This document shows, piece by piece, positions 8,606 through 18,346 of a DNA stretch of 64,000 nucleotides. The stretch comes from a bacterium. Lineage in GTDB: Bacteria > Actinomycetota > Acidimicrobiia > Acidimicrobiales > Ilumatobacteraceae. Below the pieces are notes generated by a model, which did not search any database, was not told the origin of the DNA, and saw only the letters and a list, made by a program, of their open reading frames with translations. The stretch covers positions 56,001 to 120,000 of the forward strand of contig JAPOKO010000003.1 of NCBI GenBank assembly GCA_029977615.1. The letters are read 5' to 3'. Position 1 is the stretch's first letter. Each line of letters starts with the position of its first letter. Made by a program: the position numbers and the translations under genes.

Positions 8606-9626
8606 AGAATTCGTAGATCCGCAGTATCGCGCAGAGGATTCCATAGAGCAGGCCGACGAAACAGGTTTGCGACCCAAGTCGCTCGATGAATTTGTGGGTC
8701 AACGTGAACTGAAGGAACATCTTGGAATCGTGCTCGAAGCGGCGCGCCGTCGAGGACAAGCTGCTGACCATATTTTGTTGGCCGGGCCGCCAGGACTTGG
8801 TAAAACAACGATGGCGTCCATCGTTGCTTCGGAAATGAATGCGCACATTCACATCACCTCTGGCCCAGCGCTTGAGCGAGCGGGAGACCTCGCCGCAATT
8901 TTGACGAAGCTTGAGCCAAACGATGTGTTGTTCATTGACGAAATTCATCGACTTTCGCGAACGGTTGAAGAGATTTTGTATCCGGCAATGGAGGATTTTC
9001 AGATCGACATCGTTGTTGGCAAAGGTCCAGCGGCATCGTCCATTCGCTTAACTCTTCCGCGATTCACACTCATAGGTGCAACCACGCGTACAGGAATGAT
9101 TACTGGACCATTGCGAGACAGATTTGGCCTTGTTGCTCGACTTGACTACTACGACGATGAAGAACTGCAACGCATAGTTCGACGTGCAGCAGGAATTTTG
9201 GATGTGACAATTGACGATCAAGGTGCTGCAGAAATCGCTCGTCGTTCTCGAGGTACGCCGCGTATCGCTAACAGACTGTTGCGTCGTGTTCGCGACTTTG
9301 CGGAGGTTAGGGGTAATGGGAAAGTAGACAAAGCCTCAGCGCGCGAAGCGTTGTCGGTCTTTGGAGTTGATGACCTTGGGTTAGACAAAGTGGACAGGGC
9401 AGTGCTCGGTGCAATTTGTAATCAATTCAATGGAGGGCCAGTCGGACTTTCCACTCTTGCCATCAGCGTCAGTGAGCAAACCGAAACCATCGAAGATGTG
9501 TACGAACCGTTTCTCATTCAGCAGGGACTTATTGCGCGCACGCCGCGTGGTCGAGTGGCAATGCCGTCGGCCTGGACTCATTTAGGGCTGCTTCCACCAG
9601 CGCAAGATCCACATCTGTTTTCCTGA
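8598..9626 (+). CDS. ruvB: Holliday junction branch migration ATPase RuvB
   Basis: The 342-residue AAA+ motor drives branch migration with RuvA. Walker A is GPPGLGKT at 63-70 and Walker B with sensor is FIDEIHRL (DEIH at 114-117); the C-terminal winged helix ends with [15 protein letters not shown]. It starts with GTG 8598, overlapping ruvA by eight bases, so translation is coupled. The length is normal for the family. Confidence 0.97.
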   Translation: MREEFVDPQYRAEDSIEQADETGLRPKSLDEFVGQRELKEHLGIVLEAARRRGQAADHILLAGPPGLGKTTMASIVASEMNAHIHITSGPALERAGDLAAILTKLEPNDVLFIDEIHRLSRTVEEILYPAMEDFQIDIVVGKGPAASSIRLTLPRFTLIGATTRTGMITGPLRDRFGLVARLDYYDDEELQRIVRRAAGILDVTIDDQGAAEIARRSRGTPRIANRLLRRVRDFAEVRGNGKVDKASAREALSVFGVDDLGLDKVDRAVLGAICNQFNGGPVGLSTLAISVSEQTETIEDVYEPFLIQQGLIARTPRGRVAMPSAWTHLGLLPPAQDPHLFS

Positions 9627-9646
9627 TTTCCATCTAATTTGCGAAG

Positions 9647-9652
9647 TAAGTT
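9647..9652 (+). promoter_or_regulatory. -10 hexamer TAAGTT, possible leaderless queA promoter
   Basis: TAAGTT ends seven bases before TTG 9660, which is also where QueA homologues begin. Both lines of evidence favour TTG 9660 over TTG 9639. Confidence 0.35.
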
Positions 9653-9659
9653 TTTGATC

Positions 9660-10697
9660 TTGGATATTTCACATATTGATTACGAGTTACCCGAAGAACT
9701 CATTGCTCAAACCCCCATAGAGCCGCGGGATTCTGCACGACTGCTCGTCGATTCATTGAATGGTCTTCAGCATCGGCACGTGAGCGACATTGTTGAGTAT
9801 TTGAAGCCTGGCGACGTGATGGTGGTGAATCACACACGAGTATTGCCAGCGCGTTTGAAACTGAAACGTCGCACTGGCGGTGCAGTGGAGGTGCTCTTAC
9901 TTGAAGAGCGAGATGCTGAACAAATGCAGTGGGAGGCGCTGGTTCGACCTGGCGGAAAGCTTTCTGTTGGCGAGGAACTCCTTGATGGTGATGGTGCTGT
10001 CATGTTGCGTATTGGTGAGCGTTCTCCCGCTGGCGACACATTCTTCGTGCACTTTGTAGCGAACTCGCATGATGAGGTAATGCAAAGAATTGTCGAAGTT
10101 GGGGAAATTCCTCTTCCTCCGTACATCACGACAGCGTTGGAAGATCAGAATCGATATCAAACGGTGTTTTCGCATGATCAGAAATCTTCTGCAGCGCCGA
10201 CGGCCGGACTGCACTTCACACCGGAGTTGCTCGATCGCATTCGTGATGCGGGCGTTGAAATTCGAGAGGTAGAGCTGGTAGTTGGACTCGACACCTTTCA
10301 GCCAATTTCCGCAGAAAATCCCTTGGATCACGTAATCCATACAGAGTCGTATCGAGTGCCTGCCGAAACCTTCAATTCATGTTTACGTGCGCGAGAGAGT
10401 GGTGGGCGAGTTATCGCCATTGGTACAACTGCAACTCGGGCTCTAGAGAGTGCTGCAACATTTGGCGAATTGCAAGGTCGTACGAATCTTTTTATCACTC
10501 CAGGATACGAATGGAAAGTTGTCGACATGATGATGACCAATTTTCACATGCCGCGTACAACGCTTCTTTTGATGGTTGAGTCATTAATCGGCGTGAAGTG
10601 GCGCACCATTTATTCTGAAGCAATTGCCATGCGGTATCGCATGCTGTCGTTCGGTGACGCGATGCTGTTGTACCGTGGGACAAATGTTTCCAGTTGA
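9660..10697 (+). CDS. queA: S-adenosylmethionine:tRNA ribosyltransferase-isomerase QueA
   Basis: The 345-residue enzyme moves the ribosyl part of SAM onto preQ1 in tRNA to form epoxyqueuosine. Family landmarks are DYELPEELIAQTPIEPRDSA near the N-terminus, VVNHTRVLPARL, and the C-terminal FHMPRTTLLLMVESL. No ATG lies near the start. TTG 9660 places the protein's beginning just before the conserved DYELPEEL and sits seven bases after a -10 hexamer; TTG 9639 would add seven residues. tgt overlaps the last 14 bases, linking two steps of queuosine synthesis. Confidence 0.94.
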   Translation: MDISHIDYELPEELIAQTPIEPRDSARLLVDSLNGLQHRHVSDIVEYLKPGDVMVVNHTRVLPARLKLKRRTGGAVEVLLLEERDAEQMQWEALVRPGGKLSVGEELLDGDGAVMLRIGERSPAGDTFFVHFVANSHDEVMQRIVEVGEIPLPPYITTALEDQNRYQTVFSHDQKSSAAPTAGLHFTPELLDRIRDAGVEIREVELVVGLDTFQPISAENPLDHVIHTESYRVPAETFNSCLRARESGGRVIAIGTTATRALESAATFGELQGRTNLFITPGYEWKVVDMMMTNFHMPRTTLLLMVESLIGVKWRTIYSEAIAMRYRMLSFGDAMLLYRGTNVSS

Positions 10698-11805
10698 GTT
10701 CTCAGAAATAGCCCGCGATGGTGGCGCCCGAGCTGGAATAGCAACAACGCATAGGGGAACATATGCAACGCCGTGCTTCATGCCTGTTGGAACACGCGGT
10801 GCAATTAAATATTTGAGCGCTGCAGACTACGAACAACTAGGAGCTCAGATTGTTTTGGGCAATACGTACCATTTGATGTTGCGTCCTGGTGCAGAGACGG
10901 TCGCTCATTTTGGTGGCTTAGGCGCGTTTGCGGGTTGGGGCGGACTAACTCTCACCGATTCTGGTGGCTTTCAGGTTTTTTCTCTAGACCCAGATGTTGA
11001 TGATGATGGAGTCACGTTCAAATCGACCTACGACGGATCAAAACATCGATTTACTCCGGAGTCTGCTGTTCATACTCAGCAGCTTCTTGGCGCAGACATT
11101 CAGATGGTGCTCGATGTTTGTCCACCATTGCCGTCTCCACCGCATGTTGTACGTACTGCACTTGAACGAACTTCAGCGTGGGCCATGCGCGCAAAGAACT
11201 CTCATGTTCGTGATAATCAGTCGTTATTTGGAATTGTTCAGGGTGGCATCGATGTGAATATGCGAATCGAGAGCGCGCAGCGTACCGCTGAGTTGAATTT
11301 TGATGGTTACGGAATTGGTGGACTATCAGTTGGTGAAACGCGTGATGAGATGGTTCCCGCCATGGCTGCGGCAGTTGCACATTTACCAAGTAATCGCCCT
11401 CGCTATTTGATGGGGGTTGGAGACCCAGCGTCGCTTGTCGAGGCCGTCAATCTTGGAGTTGATCAATTTGATTGTGTGTTGCAGACGCGGTTAGGTCGTC
11501 ATGGGACAGCCCTTACGTCAACAGGTCGCGTCAATTTGAAGCGCGCCGAATTTGTCTTAAGCGATGACCCCATTGACGCACAATGTTCATGCATGGTGTG
11601 CCGTCGACATTCTCGCGGTTATATCCGTCACCTCTTTCAGGTTGGTGAACCAACTGCTTCGCGCCTTGTTTCGCTGCACAACGTGGCGTGGACAATTGAA
11701 CTCATGAATCAGATGCGAAGGGCAATAATTGATGGCACTTTCGCGACTTTCCGTCATGAATTATTGGCCGTCTGGGGCAATGCGATGGGTTCAGCGACCT
11801 CGTAG
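10684..11805 (+). CDS. tgt: tRNA-guanine transglycosylase (bacterial, queuine/preQ1 type)
   Basis: The 373-residue TIM barrel swaps guanine-34 for preQ1 in GUN-anticodon tRNAs. Seen here are the base-recognition D92 in TDSGGFQVFS, nucleophile D263 in QFDCVLQTR, and zinc ligands C301, C303, C306 and H332. The segment after the nucleophile reads VLQTRLGRHG where most family members have a proline (V-x-PTR); the rest of the active site is intact. ATG 10684 is chosen over an in-frame ATG at 10624 because it gives the usual N-terminus and length; it overlaps queA by 14 bases. Confidence 0.94.
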   Translation: MFPVEFSEIARDGGARAGIATTHRGTYATPCFMPVGTRGAIKYLSAADYEQLGAQIVLGNTYHLMLRPGAETVAHFGGLGAFAGWGGLTLTDSGGFQVFSLDPDVDDDGVTFKSTYDGSKHRFTPESAVHTQQLLGADIQMVLDVCPPLPSPPHVVRTALERTSAWAMRAKNSHVRDNQSLFGIVQGGIDVNMRIESAQRTAELNFDGYGIGGLSVGETRDEMVPAMAAAVAHLPSNRPRYLMGVGDPASLVEAVNLGVDQFDCVLQTRLGRHGTALTSTGRVNLKRAEFVLSDDPIDAQCSCMVCRRHSRGYIRHLFQVGEPTASRLVSLHNVAWTIELMNQMRRAIIDGTFATFRHELLAVWGNAMGSATS

Positions 11806-11821
11806 CGTTGGGTTCGGCGAG

Positions 11822-11827
11822 TAGAGT
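11822..11827 (+). promoter_or_regulatory. -10 hexamer TAGAGT upstream of yajC
   Basis: TAGAGT ends eight bases before the yajC ATG at 11836, again without a Shine-Dalgarno. Probably drives yajC-secD-secF. Confidence 0.4.
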
Positions 11828-11835
11828 AATCCTCT

Positions 11836-12177
11836 ATGTTCAACGTCATTTCAACACTTGCGGCAGCCGGTTCGTCAACGAGCTCAAGTTCACCACTCAG
11901 TTTCCTGCCAATTATTGCCATTTTTGCAGCGATGTATTTCCTCTTGATTCGCCCACAGCGCAAGCGCGCAAAAGAGCAAAAGGAACTTCAGAGTGCTCTC
12001 GCAGAAGGCGACCATGTTCTACTCAATTCGGGAATTTATGGCTATATCTCACAAATAGAAGAAGGCAAGCCGTACATCTGGTTTGAGGCAAATACAGGAG
12101 TTGAATTCCGAATTAACCGCTCGGCAGTAGCTGGTAAGACTCCAGACCCTGCCAACCCATCTGCAGAACAGAAGTAG
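11836..12177 (+). CDS. yajC: Preprotein translocase accessory subunit YajC
   Basis: The 113-residue protein has a Ser-rich N-terminus, one membrane helix (about residues 23-41, ending YFLLIRPQRKRAKEQ) and a small soluble domain. The IRPQRKR boundary is the YajC signature. It associates with SecDF and SecYEG. It lies directly upstream of secD and secF, twelve bases from secD, which confirms the assignment. Confidence 0.92.
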   Translation: MFNVISTLAAAGSSTSSSSPLSFLPIIAIFAAMYFLLIRPQRKRAKEQKELQSALAEGDHVLLNSGIYGYISQIEEGKPYIWFEANTGVEFRINRSAVAGKTPDPANPSAEQK

Positions 12178-12189
12178 TAGTTCTCACCA

Positions 12190-13710
12190 ATGGTTCGTCG
12201 CCTTGCAGTTTCTCTCGTTGGAGTAGTGGTTGTTGTTTTTGGGTTGCTTATCGGCAACCTTGTTGCAGGAAATGTTCCTTCACTTGGTCTAGACCTTCAA
12301 GGCGGTGCCTCGGTAACGCTGCAGCCTGAAGGAAACTATGACGCGAAGGCGCTTGATGTTGCGCTCACCATCATTCGTGCACGAGTGGACTCCATTGGAG
12401 TGTCTGAACCTGAAATCATTCGCCAAGGCGACACAGTTGTAGTCAACCTTCCTGGAGTTGAAGACCAGCAGCGAGCTCTTGACATCATCGGAAAGCAAGG
12501 TCAGTTGTTGCTTCGACCAGTGTTGCAGGCTGGAACGGTAAACACGGGTTCTGACACGACGTTGCCTGGCGCAACGACGGTTGTCGATTCCACATTGCCA
12601 GCAGCGAGTGGTCCAGGAAGTTCGCGCATCATTGCCGCAACGACCATTCCACCGACAACATCTTCTCCAACAACGGTTGCAGCCACGCAAGGTTCTACGC
12701 CGTCGCTTGCCGAAATCTTGGCAAACCAAGACGCGAATGATCCGAATGCATCGGTCGTTTTGCTCGGAAAGAATGGCGATGTGTATTCAGCGGGTCCTGC
12801 CGGTGCGTCTGGTTTGGTGTTCAGCAATGACGCATCCGCTGAAATCAATAACGGAACGTGGAGTGTGGTTGTGAGTTTGTTGCAGGGCTCTGCAGGAGAG
12901 GATATTTGGAACGCTCTCTCGACTCGTTGTTTCAATAAAGATGCAACTTGTCCAACAGGCCAAATTGCTATTGCTCTAGACGGTGAAGTCATTTCAGCTC
13001 CAGTGGTACAGCAAGCGGTGTTTACTGGTGGCAACGTCCAAATTTCTGGAAGCTTTACCGAAGCTGAAGCTCGTGACCTTGCGAAGATTCTTGAATTCGG
13101 CGCCGTTCCGGTCAAGTTCTCTGTCGCCACGGTACAAACCGTTTCACCAACCTTGGGTAAGGACTCGTTGCGAGCAGCAATTATCTCGGGACTGGTTGGC
13201 GTGCTGTTGGTGATGCTGTTTTTCTTCTTTTACTATCGCCTTTTGACCATTGTGGTCATCAGCGGACTTGCGATTTCTGGGGCGTTCCTCTGGAGCGTTA
13301 TCGCGTATTTGTCAAAGACTAATGGTCTTGCGCTTACGCTTTCAGGCGTTGCCGGAATCGTGGTGTCCATTGGTGTCACTGTCGACTCCTATGTTGTGTT
13401 TTTTGAACGACTCAAGGATGAATTAGTGAGCGGGAAAACCATGCGTGGGGCAGCGCAGCGTAGCTTCACCTCAGCATGGCGAACCATTTTGGCTGCGGAC
13501 ACAGTTTCATTCATTGGTGCAATTATTTTGTGGAAACTTACTGTTGGGTCAGTGCGAGGATTTGCATTCTTCCTCGGGTTATCAACGTTGACGGACGTAT
13601 TCGTGGCGTATTTGTTTACTCGGCCAGCAATTCTGTTGCTTGCCCGTTCCAAGTTCATGGCGAGTCGTAACGTGCTCGGCGTGACAGTGTCCAAGGAGGC
13701 CACGGCATGA
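12190..13710 (+). CDS. secD: Protein translocase subunit SecD
   Basis: The 506-residue RND-type protein couples the proton gradient to late steps of protein export. It has a first membrane helix (about 5-25), the LGLDLQGG motif after it, a large external domain, and five further helices from about 330, including GVTVDSYVVFFERLKDEL. A Ser/Thr/Pro/Ala-rich insert (about residues 115-165) interrupts the periplasmic-type domain and looks like a low-complexity linker. The end overlaps secF by ATGA. Confidence 0.95.
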   Translation: MVRRLAVSLVGVVVVVFGLLIGNLVAGNVPSLGLDLQGGASVTLQPEGNYDAKALDVALTIIRARVDSIGVSEPEIIRQGDTVVVNLPGVEDQQRALDIIGKQGQLLLRPVLQAGTVNTGSDTTLPGATTVVDSTLPAASGPGSSRIIAATTIPPTTSSPTTVAATQGSTPSLAEILANQDANDPNASVVLLGKNGDVYSAGPAGASGLVFSNDASAEINNGTWSVVVSLLQGSAGEDIWNALSTRCFNKDATCPTGQIAIALDGEVISAPVVQQAVFTGGNVQISGSFTEAEARDLAKILEFGAVPVKFSVATVQTVSPTLGKDSLRAAIISGLVGVLLVMLFFFFYYRLLTIVVISGLAISGAFLWSVIAYLSKTNGLALTLSGVAGIVVSIGVTVDSYVVFFERLKDELVSGKTMRGAAQRSFTSAWRTILAADTVSFIGAIILWKLTVGSVRGFAFFLGLSTLTDVFVAYLFTRPAILLLARSKFMASRNVLGVTVSKEATA

Positions 13711-14825
13711 GCGGAGGAATGGGTCGTCTCTATCGTGGTGAAACCACGTTCAATTTCTTCGGTCGTAGGTGGTTGGGTTTTGGTATTTCCATCGCACTCA
13801 TGGTGATTACCGTGCTTTCTCTATTCACTCGTGGATTAAATCTGGGCATGGATTTTGAAGGCGGTGTGGCGTGGGAAGTTCCGGCAAAAACACTCACGAT
13901 TGATGATGTAAAAGCAGTGCTCGATGCAAATGGCGTTCCATCGTCCGATGCGAAGATTCAAACTCTGAATGGCTCTGATGGATCGCGTATTCGCATTCAG
14001 GTTGGTGCTGAGTCCGAAGCGGTTTCAACTTCGGTCCAGAATGCACTTGCAGAAAAAGCATCGGTGAAAGCCGATGATGTGAGCGTTGCGCTTGTCAGTT
14101 CCTCATGGGGCCGAAGCATTACGGAAAAAGCAATTCGGGCGTTGCTCGTGTTCTTCCTCGTGGTGTCAATGTATATCTCGTGGCGATTTGAATGGAAAAT
14201 GGCCATCTCGGCTATTGCGGCAATGGCGCACGACGTATTGATCAGTGTTGGCGTGTATTCGGTGCTAGGTCTTTCAGTTACTCCAGCCACCGTTATTGCC
14301 TTCCTCACCATCTTGGGCTTTTCGTTGTATGACACCATCGTGGTATTCGACAAAGTGCACGACAACACCAAAAAGTATTCGGCTTCGCGTGTGTCTTATG
14401 GCGACATTACGAACATTTCCATGAATCAAGTGTTGATGCGCTCTATTAACACCTCATTGGCAGCTGTGTTGCCTGTGCTTTCCCTCTTGATTCTGGGATC
14501 GTGGATTCTTGGAGCAGTTGCATTGCAGGAGTTTGCTTTGGCTTTGTTGGTTGGAATGCTCCTCGGTGCATACTCATCGATTTATATCGCCACACCCTTG
14601 CTTGGAATTTTGAAAACTCGCGAAACGAAATTCAAGCCGTTAGCCAATGAATTGCATCTCGGTGAAGATATGGCGCGAATCGCCAACTCGGGCAAGAAAT
14701 CAACTCGAGTCGTGCCTGCAGATCCATCTGTATCGGGAACTACAGAGACAGTCACTCGCGAAGTTGCCTCTGTAGCGGCAGCACTCAGCCACCCACCACG
14801 TCCGCGTAAAAAACAACGCAGATAA
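13707..14825 (+). CDS. secF: Protein translocase subunit SecF
   Basis: The 372-residue partner of SecD has six membrane helices. It shows the GLNLGMDFEGGVAWEV motif near residues 46-61 and FSLYDTIVVFDKVHDN in the fourth-fifth helix region, the proton-relay hallmark. The C-terminal tail is charged and ends in a basic run. ATG overlaps the secD stop, so subunits are made in coupled fashion. Confidence 0.95.
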   Translation: MSGGMGRLYRGETTFNFFGRRWLGFGISIALMVITVLSLFTRGLNLGMDFEGGVAWEVPAKTLTIDDVKAVLDANGVPSSDAKIQTLNGSDGSRIRIQVGAESEAVSTSVQNALAEKASVKADDVSVALVSSSWGRSITEKAIRALLVFFLVVSMYISWRFEWKMAISAIAAMAHDVLISVGVYSVLGLSVTPATVIAFLTILGFSLYDTIVVFDKVHDNTKKYSASRVSYGDITNISMNQVLMRSINTSLAAVLPVLSLLILGSWILGAVALQEFALALLVGMLLGAYSSIYIATPLLGILKTRETKFKPLANELHLGEDMARIANSGKKSTRVVPADPSVSGTTETVTREVASVAAALSHPPRPRKKQRR

Positions 14826-14837
14826 GGAACGCTCCCT

Positions 14838-17069
14838 ATGAGCACGACGTCGCGAGTTCTTCCTTGGCGAAGGAATCAATCTGCGGTAGTCGAAGATCTT
14901 GTTCCTTTGCTTTCCGCGTACAAGCGGCGTAACCCAAAGGGGAACGTATCGCTGATTAACGCGGCCTATGAAATGGCTAGCGCTGCTCATAGTCATCAGT
15001 CCCGCATGAGCGGTGAGTTGTACATCAGTCATCCAATTGCTGTTGCTCGAATTGTCGCCGAAATTGGTCTTGATGAAGTCTCGCTAGTTGCCGCACTGTT
15101 GCATGATGCTGTGGAAGACACAGAAATCACACTTGCCGATGTGGAGGCGCGTTTCGGCGCTGAAGTGGCAGGAATTGTGGACGGCCTCACCAAACTTGAG
15201 CGTCTGCAATTCGATTCACGCGAAGCGCAGCAGGCTGCAACTATGCGAAAAATGCTGGTTGCAATGGCTAAAGACATGCGAGTGCTGATCATCAAGTTGT
15301 CCGATCGCATGCACAACATGCGCACAATCGCATCGGCTCCTGTTGACAAGCAACGCCGCATTGCGCAAGAGACTCTTGATATCTACGCTCCACTTGCACA
15401 TCGACTGGGCATGCAGGAAATGAAACAGCAGCTAGAGGATTTGTCTTTCGCCGCGTTGTTCCCCAAGCGTTATGCAGAATTAGATCACTTGGTGTCAATT
15501 CGTGCTCCTGAACGGGATGTGTATTTGGCCAAAGCGCTCGGTCAAGTGAATACCTGGCTAACCGCAGTCAATATCAATGCAGAGCTCACAGCCCGCGGCA
15601 AGCACTTGTGGAGTCTGTACGAAAAAATGGTGCAAAAGGGTAGAGACTTTGATGAGATTTTTGATCTCATGGCCATTCGTATCGTGGTCGATTCGGTCAA
15701 AGATTGCTATGGAGCGCTCGGCGCTATTCACGGTAAATGGAAACCTGTCGTTGGTCGATTCAAGGACTACATCGCAATGCCGAAGTTCAACTTGTATCAG
15801 TCATTGCACACCACGGTGATTGGTCCTGGTGGAAAGCCGATTGAGGTGCAAATTCGCTCGCGCGACATGCACCAGCGAGCCGAATGGGGAGTGGCATCGC
15901 ATTGGTCGTATAAAGATGGTGTTGCAAGTACAGACATTGATTGGCTCAATCGCATTATCGATTGGCAAGACGAGGTGTCGGACCCAAGACAATTCTTGGA
16001 GAGTTTGAAGACCGACCTTGAACAGGACGAACTCTTCGTGTTTACTCCGAAGGGACGTGTGATTGCGCTTCCGCTTGATGCAACGCCTATTGATTTTGCA
16101 TATGGCGTGCACACCGAAGTTGGTCATACGTGTATTGGCGCACGAGTGAATGGTCGACTTGTGTCATTGGATTCGCGTTTGAATTCTGGCGATACGTGCG
16201 AAATTCTCACCTCAACTGCTGAGGATGCTGCACCTTCAGAAGAGTGGGCGAATTTTGTCGTCTCACCAAAAGCGAAAAGCAAAATCAAGCAGTGGTTCTC
16301 TCGTGAGCGCATGGAAGATCTTGTCGAGACCGGTCGCGACGACTTGGTCGAACATATGCGTAAACACGGACTTCCTGTGCAACGTGTGTTGTCGTCTGAA
16401 GTGTTTGCACAAGAACGCGAAGCGATGAACTATGCAGATGATGCGACACTGTTCAGAGCGATTGGTGAAGGCCACGTGTCTGCGGAATCCATGGCAGGTC
16501 GTATTAGTCGACTCATGCGAGACGGTGGATTTGGAGAGCAACTTTCGGTTGGGATGCGCCTTGATGCAGGCATTACCACCGAGCAGGTCTCAGGTGTTCA
16601 TGTGGAAGGCATGTCGGGCACAATTGTTCGCCTGTCAAAGTGCTGCACGCCGGTACCGGGCGATGAGATCATTGGATTCCTCACGACCGACCTTGTGGTC
16701 AATGTTCACCGGGCAGACTGCTCGAATGCCATTTCCGCTGCGAGTCAAAACATCGGTCGAATGGTCGATGTTGAGTGGGCGGGAAGTGTCCATAATGCAA
16801 CCTATGTGGCTGCAGTTGAAGTCGTAGCTATAGATCGCTCCCGATTGTTGCGAGACGTAGCGAATGCCCTGAGCGAAGAGCATGTCAACATCGTTTCGTG
16901 TTCAACAAATACTGGTGCCGACAGAGTGGCCCGTATGCGATTTGAATTCGAATTCGCCGACCCAAGTCACTTGCAGTCAGTGCTTCGAACAATCAAGCGC
17001 ATCGATTCGGTATACGACGCATACCGAGTCATGGCCGGAGATCATCCAGCGTCTAATGTTCTCGCGTGA
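14838..17069 (+). CDS. rel: Bifunctional (p)ppGpp synthetase/hydrolase Rel
   Basis: The 743-residue Rel/SpoT-family protein controls the stringent response. The HD hydrolase domain is intact (LLHDAVEDT, H89-D90; H65 in SHP). The synthetase domain follows, with RFKDYIAMPKFNLYQSLHT near 310-328. TGS (about 405-465), a helical/zinc-finger region with CCTPVPGDEI, and a C-terminal ACT domain (about 665-735) complete the long RSH layout. Presence of both sets of motifs implies both activities, as usual for the single actinobacterial Rel. An AAGGAA lies about nine bases before the ATG. hisS overlaps the stop (GTGA). Confidence 0.95.
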   Translation: MSTTSRVLPWRRNQSAVVEDLVPLLSAYKRRNPKGNVSLINAAYEMASAAHSHQSRMSGELYISHPIAVARIVAEIGLDEVSLVAALLHDAVEDTEITLADVEARFGAEVAGIVDGLTKLERLQFDSREAQQAATMRKMLVAMAKDMRVLIIKLSDRMHNMRTIASAPVDKQRRIAQETLDIYAPLAHRLGMQEMKQQLEDLSFAALFPKRYAELDHLVSIRAPERDVYLAKALGQVNTWLTAVNINAELTARGKHLWSLYEKMVQKGRDFDEIFDLMAIRIVVDSVKDCYGALGAIHGKWKPVVGRFKDYIAMPKFNLYQSLHTTVIGPGGKPIEVQIRSRDMHQRAEWGVASHWSYKDGVASTDIDWLNRIIDWQDEVSDPRQFLESLKTDLEQDELFVFTPKGRVIALPLDATPIDFAYGVHTEVGHTCIGARVNGRLVSLDSRLNSGDTCEILTSTAEDAAPSEEWANFVVSPKAKSKIKQWFSRERMEDLVETGRDDLVEHMRKHGLPVQRVLSSEVFAQEREAMNYADDATLFRAIGEGHVSAESMAGRISRLMRDGGFGEQLSVGMRLDAGITTEQVSGVHVEGMSGTIVRLSKCCTPVPGDEIIGFLTTDLVVNVHRADCSNAISAASQNIGRMVDVEWAGSVHNATYVAAVEVVAIDRSRLLRDVANALSEEHVNIVSCSTNTGADRVARMRFEFEFADPSHLQSVLRTIKRIDSVYDAYRVMAGDHPASNVLA

Positions 17070-18334
17070 GTTCGTTTTCAACTAGCCCCGGAACGCGGGA
17101 CATCTTGACTCCCGATGCTGCACGTTGGCGCAAGTTTCAGGAAGTGTTTGCTGGAGTTGTCGAAGAGGCAGGGTACGGACTCATTATCCCACCCATGTTT
17201 GAAGACCTTGGTGTGTTCTTGCGGCTTGGCGAAGCAACTGATGTTGTGACGAAAGAAATGTACGACTTTGAGGACAAAGGTGGTCGTCGTATTGCGCTAC
17301 GACCCGAACAAACAGCGAGTGTGTGTCGTGCATTCGTTCAACACCGTCCAACCACACCATGGAAGGTGTGGTACGCAGGTCCAAATTTTCGCTACGAGAA
17401 GCCACAACAGGGTCGATATCGCCAGTTCGATCAAGTTGGGCTGGAAGTCCTAGGCGTCGATGATCCATATCTCGATGCTGAAGTGATTGCGCTCGCAGCG
17501 CAGTTTTACGATCGATTAGGTCTGAAGCAAGTCCAGCTCTCGATTAACTCATTGGGTGACGCTGGAGACCGCCAGCGGTTTACCGATGTCTTGCGCAACT
17601 ACTTTGAGTCTCATATAGGTGAGTTGTCTGAAGACTCGCAAGTCACACTCACGAAGAACCCACTACGTGTGCTCGATTCAAAACGTCGCGAAGACCAAAA
17701 GATCATCGCGAATGCTCCTCGCATCCGCGATTATCTAAGCCCAACTGCGGGGGAGCACTTTGCTGCAGTGCTTGCTGCGTTAGATGCAATGAATATTCGC
17801 TATGTCATCGATGATCGCTTAGTGCGTGGTCTTGACTATTACCGTCGCACCACATTCGAGTTTGTGAGTACTGCGCTTACAGCAGCACATACCGCAATCG
17901 GTGGAGGTGGGCGGTATGACGGTCTTGTTGAAGAACTTGGTGGACCAGCAACTGCGGGGATTGGATTTGCTCTCGGACTCGATCGAACACTGTTGGCGTG
18001 CGATGCCGAGCAAGTGTTTCCCGCCCCAAACACCGACGTGTTTGCATTCGTTGTCGATACGACCGGCGGTCAAGAGGCATCACTCGTGTGCAATCAACTG
18101 CGCATGGCGCGTATTGGAGCTGACCGAGCCTTTGACAATCGAAGCATGAAGGCACAGATGAAAGCTGCCGACCGCAGTGGTGCGCAGGTCGCCATCATCA
18201 TTGGGTCAAACGAATTGGAATCCGGTCAAGTAGTAATCCGACCGATGAATTCAGGCGAGCAATACAACGTGAGTCGCGAGAATTTGCTTGCTGCCATTCA
18301 AAATGAGGTCATCAAAATTCGTTCTGCAAACTAG
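17066..18334 (+). CDS. hisS: Histidyl-tRNA synthetase
   Basis: The 422-residue class II synthetase has the histidine-A motif RGLDYYRRTTFEF (about 253-265) and motif 2 with FRYEKPQQGRYRQFDQ. The usual QFHQ of motif 2 reads QFDQ here (D122), a substitution worth noting. The C-terminal anticodon-binding domain is complete. GTG 17066 overlaps the rel stop. Length and architecture are otherwise standard. Confidence 0.95.
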   Translation: MSSFSTSPGTRDILTPDAARWRKFQEVFAGVVEEAGYGLIIPPMFEDLGVFLRLGEATDVVTKEMYDFEDKGGRRIALRPEQTASVCRAFVQHRPTTPWKVWYAGPNFRYEKPQQGRYRQFDQVGLEVLGVDDPYLDAEVIALAAQFYDRLGLKQVQLSINSLGDAGDRQRFTDVLRNYFESHIGELSEDSQVTLTKNPLRVLDSKRREDQKIIANAPRIRDYLSPTAGEHFAAVLAALDAMNIRYVIDDRLVRGLDYYRRTTFEFVSTALTAAHTAIGGGGRYDGLVEELGGPATAGIGFALGLDRTLLACDAEQVFPAPNTDVFAFVVDTTGGQEASLVCNQLRMARIGADRAFDNRSMKAQMKAADRSGAQVAIIIGSNELESGQVVIRPMNSGEQYNVSRENLLAAIQNEVIKIRSAN

Positions 18335-18337
18335 GCT
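18332..18337 (+). promoter_or_regulatory. -10 hexamer TAGGCT upstream of aspS
   Basis: TAGGCT overlaps the hisS stop and ends nine bases before the aspS ATG at 18347, slightly longer spacing than at the other leaderless candidates. Confidence 0.35.
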
Positions 18338-18346
18338 GTAAGCCTC

